A DNA stretch of 45,402 bases from an uncultured Lachnospiraceae bacterium (GCA_947063675.1 CAMSTM010000006.1:1-45402); one strand, 5' to 3'; counted from the stretch's first letter, positions 1 to 8,916 are shown. The notes: generated by a model from the sequence alone, not told the origin. Made by a program: numbers and translations.

Positions 1-927
1 CTGCTTTTGGTAATTGTATTGCTGCTTCGATTTGAATTAAGCGCTATCGTACCGTATTTTATAATCTATACTACTCTCATGCTAAAGCTGGAGCCAATAT
101 CTTACGGTATTATCAGTGCTATGAATCGTATACAATTTTCAAATAAATCTTACCAGGTTGTCAGTGAAACCCACACTCGTTACCTTACGTACCAGCAAAG
201 GCTGGCTTCCGAAGAACAGAAACGAAAAATCACCCCCTCTCTCCAGCACGAACTTACTGTGCGCAATCTGACATTTGGCTATCCGGGAAAAAAGCTGTTA
301 TTTGAAAATGCGCAGATGGACATACCCGCCGGGAAAAGCGTAGCCCTGATTGGTGCATCAGGTTCGGGAAAAACTACTTTCCTTGACCTGCTGCTTGGAT
401 TATTACACCCACAGTCCGGTTCCATATGCTTTGACGGATACGATCTTGTCAGTGGCACCGACTCTGAGGGAGCGTGCAATGCATTTCTCGGCGAGATTGT
501 CAGCTACATTCCCCAGACCGTCTATTTAAATGGAGAAACCGTTCGGCATAACGTTGCATTTATGGAAAGCTATGATAATATTAACGAAAAACGGGTCATC
601 GAAAGCCTGAAAGCTGCGCAAATCTGGGATGATGTGCGCGAAATGCCTCAGGGACTTGACACTCTTATCGGTGAAGAAGGCGTCGCTATCTCCGGGGGAC
701 AACGGCAGCGCATTGCACTGGCAAGAACAATTTATAAGGATTCCGAGCTGCTGATTCTGGATGAAGCAACCGCTGGTCTCGATAACCAGACTGAAAAAGC
801 GGTCATGGACTCTATTTTCAGTATTAAAAATAAAACCATACTGCTCGTCACCCACCACATGGCGTTGGCAGAACAATGTGATATTATATATCAGATTGAA
901 AACAAAAAAATCATACGTGTGCGTTAA
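1..927 (+). CDS. ABC transporter, TMD-NBD fusion, 3' part (partial at window edge)
   Basis: The reading frame is open from base 1, so the true start lies outside the window; about 308 residues are visible. They begin with the last transmembrane stretch of an exporter-type membrane domain and continue into a complete nucleotide-binding domain: Walker A GASGSGKTT, signature [13 protein letters not shown], Walker B LLILDEATAGLD and H-loop THHMA. This order (membrane domain fused to ATPase) is that of half-transporters exporting lipids, peptides or drugs, which act as dimers in the inner membrane. ATP hydrolysis would power export; the substrate cannot be read from this fragment. It converges on the M20 amidohydrolase gene with only 6 bp between the stop codons and no clear terminator. 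Upstream partners, possibly a second half-transporter or a peptide precursor, are not visible. Confidence 0.9.
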   Translation: MLLVIVLLLRFELSAIVPYFIIYTTLMLKLEPISYGIISAMNRIQFSNKSYQVVSETHTRYLTYQQRLASEEQKRKITPSLQHELTVRNLTFGYPGKKLLFENAQMDIPAGKSVALIGASGSGKTTFLDLLLGLLHPQSGSICFDGYDLVSGTDSEGACNAFLGEIVSYIPQTVYLNGETVRHNVAFMESYDNINEKRVIESLKAAQIWDDVREMPQGLDTLIGEEGVAISGGQRQRIALARTIYKDSELLILDEATAGLDNQTEKAVMDSIFSIKNKTILLVTHHMALAEQCDIIYQIENKKIIRVR

Positions 928-933
928 TGCCTC

Positions 934-2055
934 TTACATAAACAGTTCCGCCAGATATTCCGCCGCCGGCAGTATCGCCCGCTTATCCACACAAAATCCC
1001 GGCTGATGAATCAACTGGCCTTTGCCCGTTCCTACTTTAATATAGCAGCCCGGAATGTTCTCCTCAAAAAAGGCAAAGTCGTCCCCGCCCATAGAGCTTT
1101 CTTCGGGCACAACGGCAAATCCCATCTTCTCTGCCAGCCAAATACACGCTTCCGCCATCCTTTTGTCATTGTATGTGGCGGGCGGGCCGGCAATCCATTC
1201 CGTTTCCGCCGATGCGCCGTAAGCCGCCGCCGTTCCCTTCGCAATTTCCTGAAGTCGCCTTTCAAATAAAATCCTGTCCTCCGGGCTCATGGTACGTACG
1301 GTTCCTTCCAGAACCGCCTCTTCCGGTATCACATTCCACGTATTCCCTGCCGTTAATCTGGTGACGCTGAGGAGTGCCGGATGAAAGGCATTGATATTCC
1401 TGGTGACTACCGTCTGCAGCGCCTGAATGATGCCTGCCGCTGCCGGAATCGGGTCAACCCCGTCGTCCGGGTGCGCCCCGTGGCATCCAACACCTTTTAC
1501 GCTAATCACAAATCTGTCTACCGCCGCCGTCACGTAGCCTTCCCTGATTCCAAGCGTCCCGGCTTCGTTGGTGGGGTCTGCATGGATTCCCCAAATCCGC
1601 TCCACGTCCTCCATCACGTCAGTTTCCAGTACCTTAAGCGCGCCGAGAGAACTTTCCTCCCCCGGCTGGAAGATAATTTTTACCGTCCCGGCAAGCTTAT
1701 CTTTTCTTTCATTTAATAAGAGCGCACAGCCGATTCCCGCCGTAATATGAAAATCATGCCCGCAGGCATGCATTTTTCCATCATACTCGGAAGCATAGGG
1801 GAGATTTGTCTCCTCACGGATTGGCAGAGCGTCTATATCGCAGCGAAGGGCCTGTACCGGCCCTTCCTTTGCACCTCTCACTATAGCCACAAGCCCTGTC
1901 TCCAGCGCACATGGCAGGATTTCCACTCCCGCTTCCGTAAGAACCACACGAATCTTATCCGTAGTTTCATACTCCTCATAGGACAGTTCAGGATGGCGGT
2001 GAAACCACTCGAACCATTCCGTTAATTTCTTTTCCAAATTCTTATGATTTTCCAT
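934..2055 (-). CDS. M20 family amidohydrolase / N-acyl amino acid deacylase
   Basis: 373-residue metallohydrolase of the M20D type (hippurate, N-acyl-amino acid or IAA-amino acid hydrolases). Visible signatures are MHACGHD at residues 95-101, which carries metal-ligand Cys98 and His100, a downstream PGEE with the catalytic glutamate, a central dimerisation segment containing GCHGAHPDDGVDP, and near the C-terminus MGGDDFAFF and IHQPGF with the last metal-binding His. Length is slightly shorter than the usual 380-400 but no motif is missing. No signal peptide, so cytoplasmic. It is the last gene of the peptide-transport operon, 124 bp after the second permease, with no strong promoter seen in that gap; a GGAAGGTG ribosome site precedes the ATG. 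By position it probably hydrolyses amide bonds of imported dipeptides or N-acylated amino acids. The exact substrate is not predictable. Confidence 0.9.
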   Translation of the reverse strand: MENHKNLEKKLTEWFEWFHRHPELSYEEYETTDKIRVVLTEAGVEILPCALETGLVAIVRGAKEGPVQALRCDIDALPIREETNLPYASEYDGKMHACGHDFHITAGIGCALLLNERKDKLAGTVKIIFQPGEESSLGALKVLETDVMEDVERIWGIHADPTNEAGTLGIREGYVTAAVDRFVISVKGVGCHGAHPDDGVDPIPAAAGIIQALQTVVTRNINAFHPALLSVTRLTAGNTWNVIPEEAVLEGTVRTMSPEDRILFERRLQEIAKGTAAAYGASAETEWIAGPPATYNDKRMAEACIWLAEKMGFAVVPEESSMGGDDFAFFEENIPGCYIKVGTGKGQLIHQPGFCVDKRAILPAAEYLAELFM

Positions 2056-2179
2056 CCGTTTTCACCTTCCCTTTTTCCTTCGGCAAATTTTCCCATGTAT
2101 CAATCCGCTTCCAATTACCTTAAGCTCAAACGCCGTTAGAAGCTTTAAATCCGAACTGTCGCCACTCTTTTAACTCGGG

Positions 2180-3121
2180 TTATCTCCCGCTGTTAGGGTC
2201 CAACGCATCTCTCAAAGCGTCCCCGATAAAGTTAATCGCCATCACAAGCACCACTATCAAAAGTCCCGGTGGTATCCAGAGCCATGGCTGCTTTGTCAGC
2301 ACCGTCAGTGACTGGGCGCCGTTTAACATATTTCCCAGGCTGGGCGTGGGAGGCTGTACCCCCTGTCCTAAAAAGCTCAGCGCTGCCTCGTCCAGCATGG
2401 AAAGCGCCAGAACCGAAGTGGCGTACACCAGAATCGGAGCCACCGTGTTAGGAAGAATTTCCGAAAACAAAATATGCCTAAGGGGCATTCCTGCCACAAT
2501 ATTTCCCTTGATGAAATTCGTCTCCCGGAGATTCAGCACGTTTCCCCGCACCAGCCTTGCAATGCCCGGCCAGTCAACAAATCCCAGAATCAGTATGATA
2601 TTCCAGAGTCCCGGCTTAAAAATAGCCGCTGCCACCAGAACCAGCAGAATATAGGGAAAGGACATCACCATGTCCGTAAAGCGCATGATAATCATATCCG
2701 CCACGCCGCCAAAATACCCGGCGACCAGTCCCAGAATCACGCCCACCACTGTTGAGATTAAAGTTGCCATTATTCCCACCAGAAGGGATATCCGCATGGC
2801 ATACAAAAGCCTGCTGAACACGTCGCGCCCAATCTGGTCGGTTCCCAGCCAGAATTCCTTACAGGGGGCGCCGCTGAAAGTCCCCACAATCTCGTCCGGC
2901 TGATAGGGGGCAATTATGGGCGCAAGGAGCGCCGCTCCGCCGAGGACAATCACCACTATCAGGCTGACCAGCGCAAGATGATGGCGGCGGAACCGCCGAA
3001 ATACCGTCTGCTGATAACTTTCGCTGGCGATATCTGCCTTTCCGCCCGGCTCTTTCCCTGCATCAAAGCCTGAAATTTTGCTTATTTTCCATTTTTTCTT
3101 AGAAGTAAAATCCCGTTTCAT
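2180..3121 (-). CDS. Peptide ABC transporter permease, DppC/OppC type
   Basis: Second inner-membrane permease of a peptide importer (BPD_transp_1 family, about 313 residues). An N-terminal cytoplasmic stretch rich in Lys is followed by a first membrane segment (HHLALVSLIVVIVLGGAALLAP region), the OppC-type LGTDQIGRDVFSRLLYA motif, then five further membrane segments and the cytoplasmic EAA loop around GNIVAGMPLRHILFSEILPN, which contacts the ATPases. The frame is open to 3193, but the ATG at 3121 is preferred because AGGAGGGGCGGA lies directly before it and because the longer form would overlap the previous gene's coding end. It follows the DppB-type gene with a 10-bp gap. It is expected to form a heterodimeric channel with that protein. 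Confidence 0.93.
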   Translation of the reverse strand: MKRDFTSKKKWKISKISGFDAGKEPGGKADIASESYQQTVFRRFRRHHLALVSLIVVIVLGGAALLAPIIAPYQPDEIVGTFSGAPCKEFWLGTDQIGRDVFSRLLYAMRISLLVGIMATLISTVVGVILGLVAGYFGGVADMIIMRFTDMVMSFPYILLVLVAAAIFKPGLWNIILILGFVDWPGIARLVRGNVLNLRETNFIKGNIVAGMPLRHILFSEILPNTVAPILVYATSVLALSMLDEAALSFLGQGVQPPTPSLGNMLNGAQSLTVLTKQPWLWIPPGLLIVVLVMAINFIGDALRDALDPNSGR

Positions 3122-3131
3122 TCCGCCCCTC

Positions 3132-4079
3132 CTAATCCAGTTGAATCGTGGGGTCCACCAAAGCATACAGAATATCCGTAACCAGATTGGCAACCAGCAC
3201 CACCACAGCCGACAGAAGGCACACTCCCATAATCACAGGATAATCCCGGCTGCTGATTGCGCTCATTGTCATAAGTCCCAGCCCCGGCCATGAAAACACC
3301 TGCTCGATAATCACCGCGCCGCCGAAAAGCACAGGAATCTCCATACCGATTACCGTAACTATTGGAACCAGCGCGTTGCGAAGCGCATGCTTGTTAATCA
3401 CCTTAAAGCGTCCGATTCCCTTTGCCCGGGCCGTCCGCAGATAATCCTGCTGAAGGATTTCAAGAACAGCGCTTCTGATATATCTGATATTACTGCCTGC
3501 CATGGAAGTCGCAAGCACCAGCACCGGCATCACCATATGCCTGGCCACATCCAGAAAGCCCCCTTCCGTTCCAAGGGTAGTCATACCGCTGGAGGGAAGC
3601 CAGCCAAGCTTTACCGTAAAAACATAAATCAGAAGGAGGGACAGAAAAAAGCCCGGTATGCTGCTTCCCAGAAAGGAAAAGGTCACCACCGCATAGTCTC
3701 CTTTTGAATACTGGTGGACAGCGCTGTAAATTCCTGCCGGAACAGCCATGAGAAGGCTCACCAGAAGGGACACGCCCATAAGGAGAAGGGTAGGCCCTAA
3801 GTGGCTTCCTATCATTTCGCTGACCGACTGGTAGGATTTGATGGAATATCCCATATTTCCATGAAGAAGCTGTCCCAGCCACACAAAATACTGTATATAA
3901 AAAGGCTTGTCCAGACCCAGCGCTATTTTCCGCGCCTCCACGGCGGCCTCCGATACCCTCGGCCCCTGAAGCATTTCCAGGGGACTTCCCGCCATGCACA
4001 TGATGGCATAATCTATGACGGTTATTCCAATCAGCACGGGAATGGCAATCAAAATTCTTTTAATAATGTACTTACCCAA
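3132..4079 (-). CDS. Peptide ABC transporter permease, DppB/OppB type
   Basis: First inner-membrane permease (about 315 residues), with an N-terminal membrane helix (YIIKRILIAIPVLIGITVIDY region), the DppB-type periplasmic region around LGLDKPFYIQYFVWLGQLLHGNMGYS, and the EAA loop TARAKGIGRFKVINKHALRN. The frame extends to an ATG at 4211, but that would bury 120 bp inside the preceding ATPase gene and add a non-homologous N-terminus. A TTG at 4079 preceded by AGGAGG at a 7-base distance gives the normal start GKYIIKR, so I choose TTG. The gap to the upstream ATPase stop is 11 bp. It pairs with the DppC-type protein to form the translocation pore. Confidence 0.92.
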   Translation of the reverse strand: MGKYIIKRILIAIPVLIGITVIDYAIMCMAGSPLEMLQGPRVSEAAVEARKIALGLDKPFYIQYFVWLGQLLHGNMGYSIKSYQSVSEMIGSHLGPTLLLMGVSLLVSLLMAVPAGIYSAVHQYSKGDYAVVTFSFLGSSIPGFFLSLLLIYVFTVKLGWLPSSGMTTLGTEGGFLDVARHMVMPVLVLATSMAGSNIRYIRSAVLEILQQDYLRTARAKGIGRFKVINKHALRNALVPIVTVIGMEIPVLFGGAVIIEQVFSWPGLGLMTMSAISSRDYPVIMGVCLLSAVVVLVANLVTDILYALVDPTIQLD

Positions 4080-4090
4080 TTCAGGTCCTC

Positions 4091-5101
4091 CTATTCCAGT
4101 TCCGCTGTGGTTCTTCCAACGATGGGGCAGGCGGCTTCGTGTCCGGAGCCCGGCCGCACCTCCGAAAGCGCCGGCTCCTTCTGCCTGCAGATTTCCGCAG
4201 CGTAGGGACACCTCGGGTGGAAACGGCAGCCTGACGGGGGATTGGTGCTGTCCCCTATTTCTCCTTCCAGAAGGCTTCGGGTCTTTTCCCTTTCCCCGGG
4301 GTCCGGCACCGGCACGGCGTTTAAAAGCGCCTTTGTATACGGGTGAACCGGATGGTTAAAAATCTCCTTTGTTTCGCCTGTTTCCACTATTTTGCCCAGA
4401 TACATGACGGCGATTCTGTCGCTGACATAATTTACCGCGCCAAGACCGTGACCCACAAAAAGCAGGGTGAGGTGCAGCTCCTTTTGCAGGCTTTTGAGGA
4501 GATTTAAGATTTGCGCCTGTATGGATACGTCCAGGGCGCTGACCGGCTCGTCGCAGACGATAAATTTGGGATTTAAGGAAAGCGCCTTTGCGATTCCGAT
4601 TCGCTGTCTCTGTCCGCCGGAAAATTCATGGGGATACCTCCCTAAAACATTCCTTGACAGCCCCACCATATCCAGAATTTTCAATATTTCCTTCTCTACC
4701 GTATCTTTAGCGGCGAGCCCGTGGTACAGCATGGGCTGCGCCAAGATTTCAAAGATATGCTTCCGGGGGTTTAAGGACGAATAGGGGTCCTGAAACACCA
4801 TCTGGAGCTGTGTCCTTATTTTCTGCATTTCCGCTTTTTTCAGTCCGGCAAGATTGGTTCCCTGATACAGAATCCTGCCCTCTGTGGGAGTTTCAAGCCC
4901 TACAAGCTGGCGCCCGATAGTGGATTTTCCGCAGCCGGATTCCCCTACCAACCCCAGGGTCTCACCTTCCATTATGGAAAAATTTATCCCGTCCACCGCT
5001 TTCACATAGCCGGTTGTATGATTGATGATTCCTCCCTTTATGGGATAATATACCTTTAAATTTTCAGCCTGAATCAGAGGGATGTTCGATTTATCTTTCA
5101 T
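4091..5101 (-). CDS. Peptide ABC transporter ATPase, DppF/OppF type
   Basis: 336-residue ATP-binding subunit with Walker [15 protein letters not shown]-loop [12 protein letters not shown], signature [15 protein letters not shown], Walker [13 protein letters not shown] and H-loop GHGLGAV (the usual TH of the switch is GH here). The C-terminal oligopeptide-transporter extension is present, with the cysteine-rich segment [14 protein letters not shown] typical of OppF/DppF proteins. Its ATG at 5101 overlaps the end of the upstream ATPase gene by 11 bp with a GGAGGGGGG site inside that gene, indicating translational coupling. It should form an ATPase heterodimer with the DppD-type protein on the cytoplasmic face. 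The H-to-G or T-to-G wording at the switch should not be over-read: the conserved His is kept. Confidence 0.93.
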   Translation of the reverse strand: MKDKSNIPLIQAENLKVYYPIKGGIINHTTGYVKAVDGINFSIMEGETLGLVGESGCGKSTIGRQLVGLETPTEGRILYQGTNLAGLKKAEMQKIRTQLQMVFQDPYSSLNPRKHIFEILAQPMLYHGLAAKDTVEKEILKILDMVGLSRNVLGRYPHEFSGGQRQRIGIAKALSLNPKFIVCDEPVSALDVSIQAQILNLLKSLQKELHLTLLFVGHGLGAVNYVSDRIAVMYLGKIVETGETKEIFNHPVHPYTKALLNAVPVPDPGEREKTRSLLEGEIGDSTNPPSGCRFHPRCPYAAEICRQKEPALSEVRPGSGHEAACPIVGRTTAELE

Positions 5102-6077
5102 TGATTATCCCCCCTTCTTTCATCACCACGCATTTTGCCACATGATGGGGGCCAAATTCGTAATCTTTCTGCGGATTGGCACACTCGGCTCTGCGGTATC
5201 TGCAGCGCTCCGCAAAGCGGCATCCCGTAATACCGTCGTAGTTTTCCGGTACAATGCCCGGTATGGCAAAAAGCTGCCTGTCCGCGCTGTCCCGTATAGT
5301 GGGAACCGTATCCAGAAGCGCCATAGTATAAGGATGTCCGGGGTTTTCAAACAGTTCCTTTACCGGCGCTTCCTCTATAATCTGTCCCGCATACATGACA
5401 AGAACCCGGTCCGCCGTATTGGCAACCAGGCCGATATCATGGGTAATTAAAATCATGGACATTCCTGTTTCTTTCTGCAGCTGCCCAAGCAGCTCCATAA
5501 TCTGCGCCTGAATCGTCACGTCCAGCGCCGTTGTGGGCTCGTCCGCAATAAGGAGCCTCGGATTGCAGGACAGCGCCATTGCAATCATTACCCTCTGGCG
5601 CATTCCGCCGGAAAGGGTGTGGGGATACTTCTTCATTGTTCCATGAGCGTCCGGCATCCCCACTCTTGTAAGAAGCGCCTCCGCCCTCTTTGCCGCATCC
5701 TCTTTTGAAAGATGCATATGCGTTCTGATACTCTCTGTTATCTGACTCCCCACTGTAAAAACAGGATTTAAGGATGTAAGCGGGTCCTGAAAAATCATGG
5801 TAATTTCGTTTCCGCGAATCTTATCAAACTCCTTTTCCGTCATGGAAAGAAGGTTCTTACTGTCAAACAGGACAGAGCCGTCAGTGACAGCTCCGCCCCT
5901 TCCTAACAATCCCATAATTGACAGCGAGGTTACACTTTTTCCACATCCCGACTCCCCTACAATGCAGACAACCTCTCCTTCGTCCACATGAAAATGAATA
6001 TGGTCCACACTGATGGTTTTTCCATAGTCGCCTTTAAAGGTGGTAGTCAGCCCCTGTACTTCCAGTAAATGTGACAT
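5091..6077 (-). CDS. Peptide ABC transporter ATPase, DppD/OppD type
   Basis: 328-residue ATP-binding subunit: Walker [15 protein letters not shown]-loop [18 protein letters not shown], signature [15 protein letters not shown] (the GGM variant is standard for DppD/OppD), Walker [13 protein letters not shown] and H-loop ITHDIGLVA. The C-terminal extension contains [14 protein letters not shown], the cysteine cluster of this subfamily. The ATG at 6077 has GAGG at a 9-base distance. It lies 66 bp after the binding-protein gene and overlaps the next ATPase gene by 11 bp. All features support an active energy-coupling subunit of the importer. Confidence 0.94.
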   Translation of the reverse strand: MSHLLEVQGLTTTFKGDYGKTISVDHIHFHVDEGEVVCIVGESGCGKSVTSLSIMGLLGRGGAVTDGSVLFDSKNLLSMTEKEFDKIRGNEITMIFQDPLTSLNPVFTVGSQITESIRTHMHLSKEDAAKRAEALLTRVGMPDAHGTMKKYPHTLSGGMRQRVMIAMALSCNPRLLIADEPTTALDVTIQAQIMELLGQLQKETGMSMILITHDIGLVANTADRVLVMYAGQIIEEAPVKELFENPGHPYTMALLDTVPTIRDSADRQLFAIPGIVPENYDGITGCRFAERCRYRRAECANPQKDYEFGPHHVAKCVVMKEGGIINER

Positions 6078-6143
6078 CGCATTTCCTCACCTACACGTGC
6101 ACCTGCATTCCCGGCGCACTTCCATACAAAGCAATAATGCTGA

Positions 6144-7838
6144 TTATTCTGCAACGTCCCAGTTATGCACGTCGTTAAAGAAGCCGTACGCGCTGGGCTG
6201 CGCGCCGCTTAAGCGATTGCTTACCGCTCCCTGGGCGCTGATAATATATGCGGAGAACATGGGAACATCCTCCTGGACGGTTTTATCTACAATTGAATAT
6301 AAAGCCTTAATCTCTTCCACATCGCTGGTCTCCTGGGTTTTCACCAGAGCGTCTCTGATGGTTTCGCTGGAATAACCGGTCCAGCTTCCCTCCCCGCCAA
6401 GGAGCCAGTCCACATCCGGATAAGGGTCAACCGGCGCATATGTGTACTGAACCGCAAGAATGTCGTAATCTGTGGTTCCCGCAATCGTCATAAGAGTAGC
6501 CAAATCGACCGTCTGAACTTCCACCTTGATTCCCACAGCGGCCCACTGAGCCACCAGAACCTGCGCGCCGTTTACAAAGGTGTTGTCTCCCGAATTAACG
6601 TAAAAACGCAGTGTCTGAGAACCGTCCCATCCGGCCTCCTCAAGAAGCGCCTTTGCCTTTTCCGGGTCATAGGGAATCGGGGTAACGCTCTCGTCAAAGA
6701 ACGGGCTTGCCGATGAAAGGAAGCCGTCTACCACCTCTCCGTGTCCTTTTAAAAGCTGGTCCACAAGCTGCTGCCTGTCGATTGCATAAACAAGCGCCTG
6801 ACGCACTTTTGCATCGGGAATATTTGCCGTCTGGATAAATGCGGACTGGTTGGTGATTGGCGCTCCATATACAGTTTCCACATTTTCAAGAGCTTCTATA
6901 CTTTCAAAGTCCTCCTGGGGCACTGCCGTCATTGTGTGATGGGTAATGTCGATTTCCCCCGACTGAAGTCCTGCATAAATCTGGCTGGCGTCCACAATTC
7001 TGATATTTAATTTGTCAATCCTGGGCGCGCCTTTCCAGTAGTCGGCATTCGCCGTATAGGAAATATAATGGTCGTTATCATAATCTGTCAGAAAATACGG
7101 GCCGCTGATGACGTCAGGGTGGTTGAACCAGTCAGCCGTGGTCAGCTCCGCCTCGCCGAACTTCTCGATGATATGCTTCGGCATCGTGTGAAGATATCTG
7201 GCATAGGTATTTTCAAAGGTGGTAAGCGCCATAGGATATTTGGAAATAAACTGAACCGTCTTGTCGTCAATAATCCGGATTCCTTCCACGCTCTCCGCGC
7301 CCTCTTCCACATAGCCGTCGTCGCCCACACCCTCAAAGGCATAAAGCATCAGCGTCGTGTTGTTTACAACAGGGCTTGCCAGGCGGCGCACGGTATATTC
7401 TACGTCGGCAGCCGTTACAGGCGTTCCGTCCGACCAGGTTGCCTTTTCATCAATATGCACTGTAAAATGAATATTGTCCTCTGTTGTAATAGAATCTGCC
7501 AGCATATTCTGGAAATTCAGGTCCTTGTCAAGCTCCACTAACGGCAGGAACATAAGTCCCACCGCATACTTGTTTATTTCCGTCTGGTCAATGGCAAAAG
7601 GGTTGATGCCGCCAAGGGAATCCGTAACGCCTACGTTTACAATTTTTTCTCCGGGCGCTGCCTGTGCGGCTCCTCCGTTACCTTCATTTTCTTCGCCCGT
7701 ACTGCCTCCCACTGTTTCACCCTGTGTCTCATTTATTGTATCGCCCTGATTGTTGTCGGAATTTCCGCAGCCGGCCATAGCCAGTGTAAATGCCAGTACC
7801 ATCAGAAGGCTGATAATGCTTTTGATTGATTTCTTCAT
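6144..7838 (-). CDS. Peptide-binding lipoprotein (family 5 extracellular solute-binding protein)
   Basis: 564-residue secreted binding protein heading the importer operon. The N-terminus is a lipoprotein signal: Lys-rich start, hydrophobic core, and lipobox LAMAGC, then an Asn/Gly/Glu-rich linker. The mature part shows family 5 (SBP_bac_5) landmarks: the ATWSDGTPVTAADVEYTVRR region, VRQALVYAIDRQQLV, and YDPEKAKALLEEAGW. It should capture di- or oligopeptides outside the membrane and deliver them to the two permeases. The frame continues upstream in-phase to a GTG at 7943 with a Cys-rich extension, but no ribosome site precedes that GTG; the ATG at 7838 has a GAGGGATACT site and gives a normal signal peptide. 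Ligand could also be an opine or nickel chelate, as in sister groups. Confidence 0.93.
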   Translation of the reverse strand: MKKSIKSIISLLMVLAFTLAMAGCGNSDNNQGDTINETQGETVGGSTGEENEGNGGAAQAAPGEKIVNVGVTDSLGGINPFAIDQTEINKYAVGLMFLPLVELDKDLNFQNMLADSITTEDNIHFTVHIDEKATWSDGTPVTAADVEYTVRRLASPVVNNTTLMLYAFEGVGDDGYVEEGAESVEGIRIIDDKTVQFISKYPMALTTFENTYARYLHTMPKHIIEKFGEAELTTADWFNHPDVISGPYFLTDYDNDHYISYTANADYWKGAPRIDKLNIRIVDASQIYAGLQSGEIDITHHTMTAVPQEDFESIEALENVETVYGAPITNQSAFIQTANIPDAKVRQALVYAIDRQQLVDQLLKGHGEVVDGFLSSASPFFDESVTPIPYDPEKAKALLEEAGWDGSQTLRFYVNSGDNTFVNGAQVLVAQWAAVGIKVEVQTVDLATLMTIAGTTDYDILAVQYTYAPVDPYPDVDWLLGGEGSWTGYSSETIRDALVKTQETSDVEEIKALYSIVDKTVQEDVPMFSAYIISAQGAVSNRLSGAQPSAYGFFNDVHNWDVAE

Positions 7839-7960
7839 AGTATCCCTCACTTCCTCACTGCTCTTTTTATTTGCGGAGATTGTGGACGCAGCGCAGACAC
7901 AAATAATTCTCTCCTCTTTAATACAGCACCAGGCGCATTTCACGTCCGATGCTGATTTTT

Positions 7961-7985
7961 TAACAGTTGGTTCATTATACTGTTA
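7961..7985. promoter_or_regulatory. Inverted repeat overlapping the peptide-operon promoter (putative operator)
   Basis: TAACAGT (7961-7967) and ACTGTTA (7979-7985) form a perfect 7-bp inverted repeat with an 11-bp spacer. The pair brackets the -10 element (7974-7979) and the expected transcription start, the position used by repressors that block RNA polymerase. Half-site centres are 18 bp apart, close to two helical turns. The regulator is not identifiable. It does not resemble a CodY box. Confidence 0.55.
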
Positions 7986-8002
7986 CAGGGTCGAAATGTC
8001 AA
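7974..8002 (-). promoter_or_regulatory. Consensus sigma-A promoter of the peptide-transport operon
   Basis: On the minus strand TTGACA (7997-8002) is followed after exactly 17 bp by TATAAT (7974-7979), a perfect match to the housekeeping consensus. The start of transcription is expected near 7967, about 130 nt ahead of the binding-protein ATG. Confidence 0.85.
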
Positions 8003-8196
8003 TATTCTCCAAACTAAATTTAAAAAAACTTCCGCGAAGCCTCTGTAAAACTTCATATATGAAAGTATCTGTGTTTTACGCCGGTATTATAAGCAGTATT
8101 TTATTTTTAAATTGAGCGGCAGATTGCGGGCATAGTACGCTTTTGCATAGCCAGGGAATCAATTTTCAGATTCCGGTGATGCGCAAAACCTCATTC

Positions 8197-8225
8197 TTGA
8201 CAAATCCCGCAAACAGCAGTATATT
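8197..8225 (+). promoter_or_regulatory. Sigma-A promoter of the C39-like peptidase gene
   Basis: TTGACA (8197-8202), 17-bp spacer, TATATT (8220-8225). It lies 46 bp before the ATG at 8272, which has a GGAG ribosome site at 8261-8264. Confidence 0.8.
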
Positions 8226-8271
8226 ACAATCACTTTGCATATACTTTTAAACATTTTAATGGAGTACCTCA

Positions 8272-8871
8272 ATGAAAAACTTACTGAACTATCAGACCAC
8301 CGAATACGACTGCGGCCCCGTTTCCATATTAAACGGCATCCGCTATCTCTTTGAGCGGGAGGAGATTTTTCCCGACCTTGTGAAATTTATCATGCTCTAC
8401 TGCATGGATACATATAATGAAGCGGGCGAGCTCTGCAAGCACGGTACCTCGCCCGCTGCTATGAGCTACATGACCTGCTGGCTCAATCATTTCAGCGAAA
8501 GGAAAAACTTTCCGCTCCGCTGCGAGCATTACTCCGGGGATACCGTGAGCCTTACACCCGGAAGCCCAATATGGCAGGCTCTTGAAAAGGGAGGCGTGGT
8601 GGTTCTGTATCTCTATCTCGACGTGGGCCATTATGTCCTTCTGACCGGACTTGAGGGCGAGAGGGTTCTGCTTTTCGACCCCTTTTACGAGGAGGAGGAC
8701 GACCCGGATTTGGATAAGGAATATGCCACGGATGAAATTGCATTTATCAGCGACACACCTAAGGAAGCCAACCGCAGCGTTGCTATCTGCCGCCTGAACC
8801 GCACTTCCAAAGACTACTATGAGATGGGCGAGACAGTCTGCCGGGAGGCGCTTGTTATGTATCATATTTAA
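8272..8871 (+). CDS. C39-like papain-fold cysteine peptidase, stand-alone
   Basis: 199 residues, monocistronic. Near the N-terminus YDCGPVSILNGI carries the catalytic-type Cys14 of the C39/papain-like fold, preceded by the Gln7 that would form the oxyanion hole. GHYVLLTGL at about residues 122-130 provides the His, and LLFDPFYEE the Asp. Thus all members of the Cys-His-Asp triad are visible. Known C39 domains remove double-glycine leaders from bacteriocins at the N-terminus of ABC exporters; related stand-alone domains cleave other peptides. No signal peptide or membrane segment is seen, so it acts in the cytoplasm unless exported otherwise. It has its own promoter and terminator. No precursor peptide with a GG leader is recognisable next to it, so the substrate is unknown. 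Confidence 0.8.
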   Translation: MKNLLNYQTTEYDCGPVSILNGIRYLFEREEIFPDLVKFIMLYCMDTYNEAGELCKHGTSPAAMSYMTCWLNHFSERKNFPLRCEHYSGDTVSLTPGSPIWQALEKGGVVVLYLYLDVGHYVLLTGLEGERVLLFDPFYEEEDDPDLDKEYATDEIAFISDTPKEANRSVAICRLNRTSKDYYEMGETVCREALVMYHI

Positions 8872-8879
8872 TATTAAAG

Positions 8880-8916
8880 TGCTGTAAAATTTTTCTTTGA
8901 TTTTTACAGCATTTTT
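8880..8916 (+). terminator. Intrinsic terminator after the C39-like gene
   Basis: TGCTGTAAAA (8880-8889) pairs perfectly with TTTTACAGCA (8902-8911) around a 12-base loop and is followed by TTTTT (8912-8916). It starts 8 bp after the stop codon. Confidence 0.85.

Larger units (their letters stand above)
7839..8271. other. Divergent intergenic region with two sigma-A promoters
   Basis: 433 bp without a convincing gene. It holds the minus-strand promoter and overlapping inverted repeat of the peptide operon (7961-8002), a roughly 130-nt untranslated leader for the binding-protein mRNA, and the plus-strand promoter for the C39-like gene (8197-8225). The leader contains an in-phase GTG-initiated extension of the binding-protein frame and a possible 17-codon leader frame ending just before its ATG. 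Neither is supported beyond being open. Confidence 0.7.

Noticed and set aside
4080-4211. Extended N-terminus of the DppB-type permease
   Set aside because: Overlaps the ATPase gene and has no homologous look; the TTG at 4079 with AGGAGG fits.
7839-7943. In-phase Cys-rich N-terminal extension of the peptide-binding protein (GTG at 7943)
   Set aside because: No ribosome site at the GTG, and it would destroy the lipoprotein signal; the ATG at 7838 is better. A Cys-codon leader peptide was considered but lacks support.
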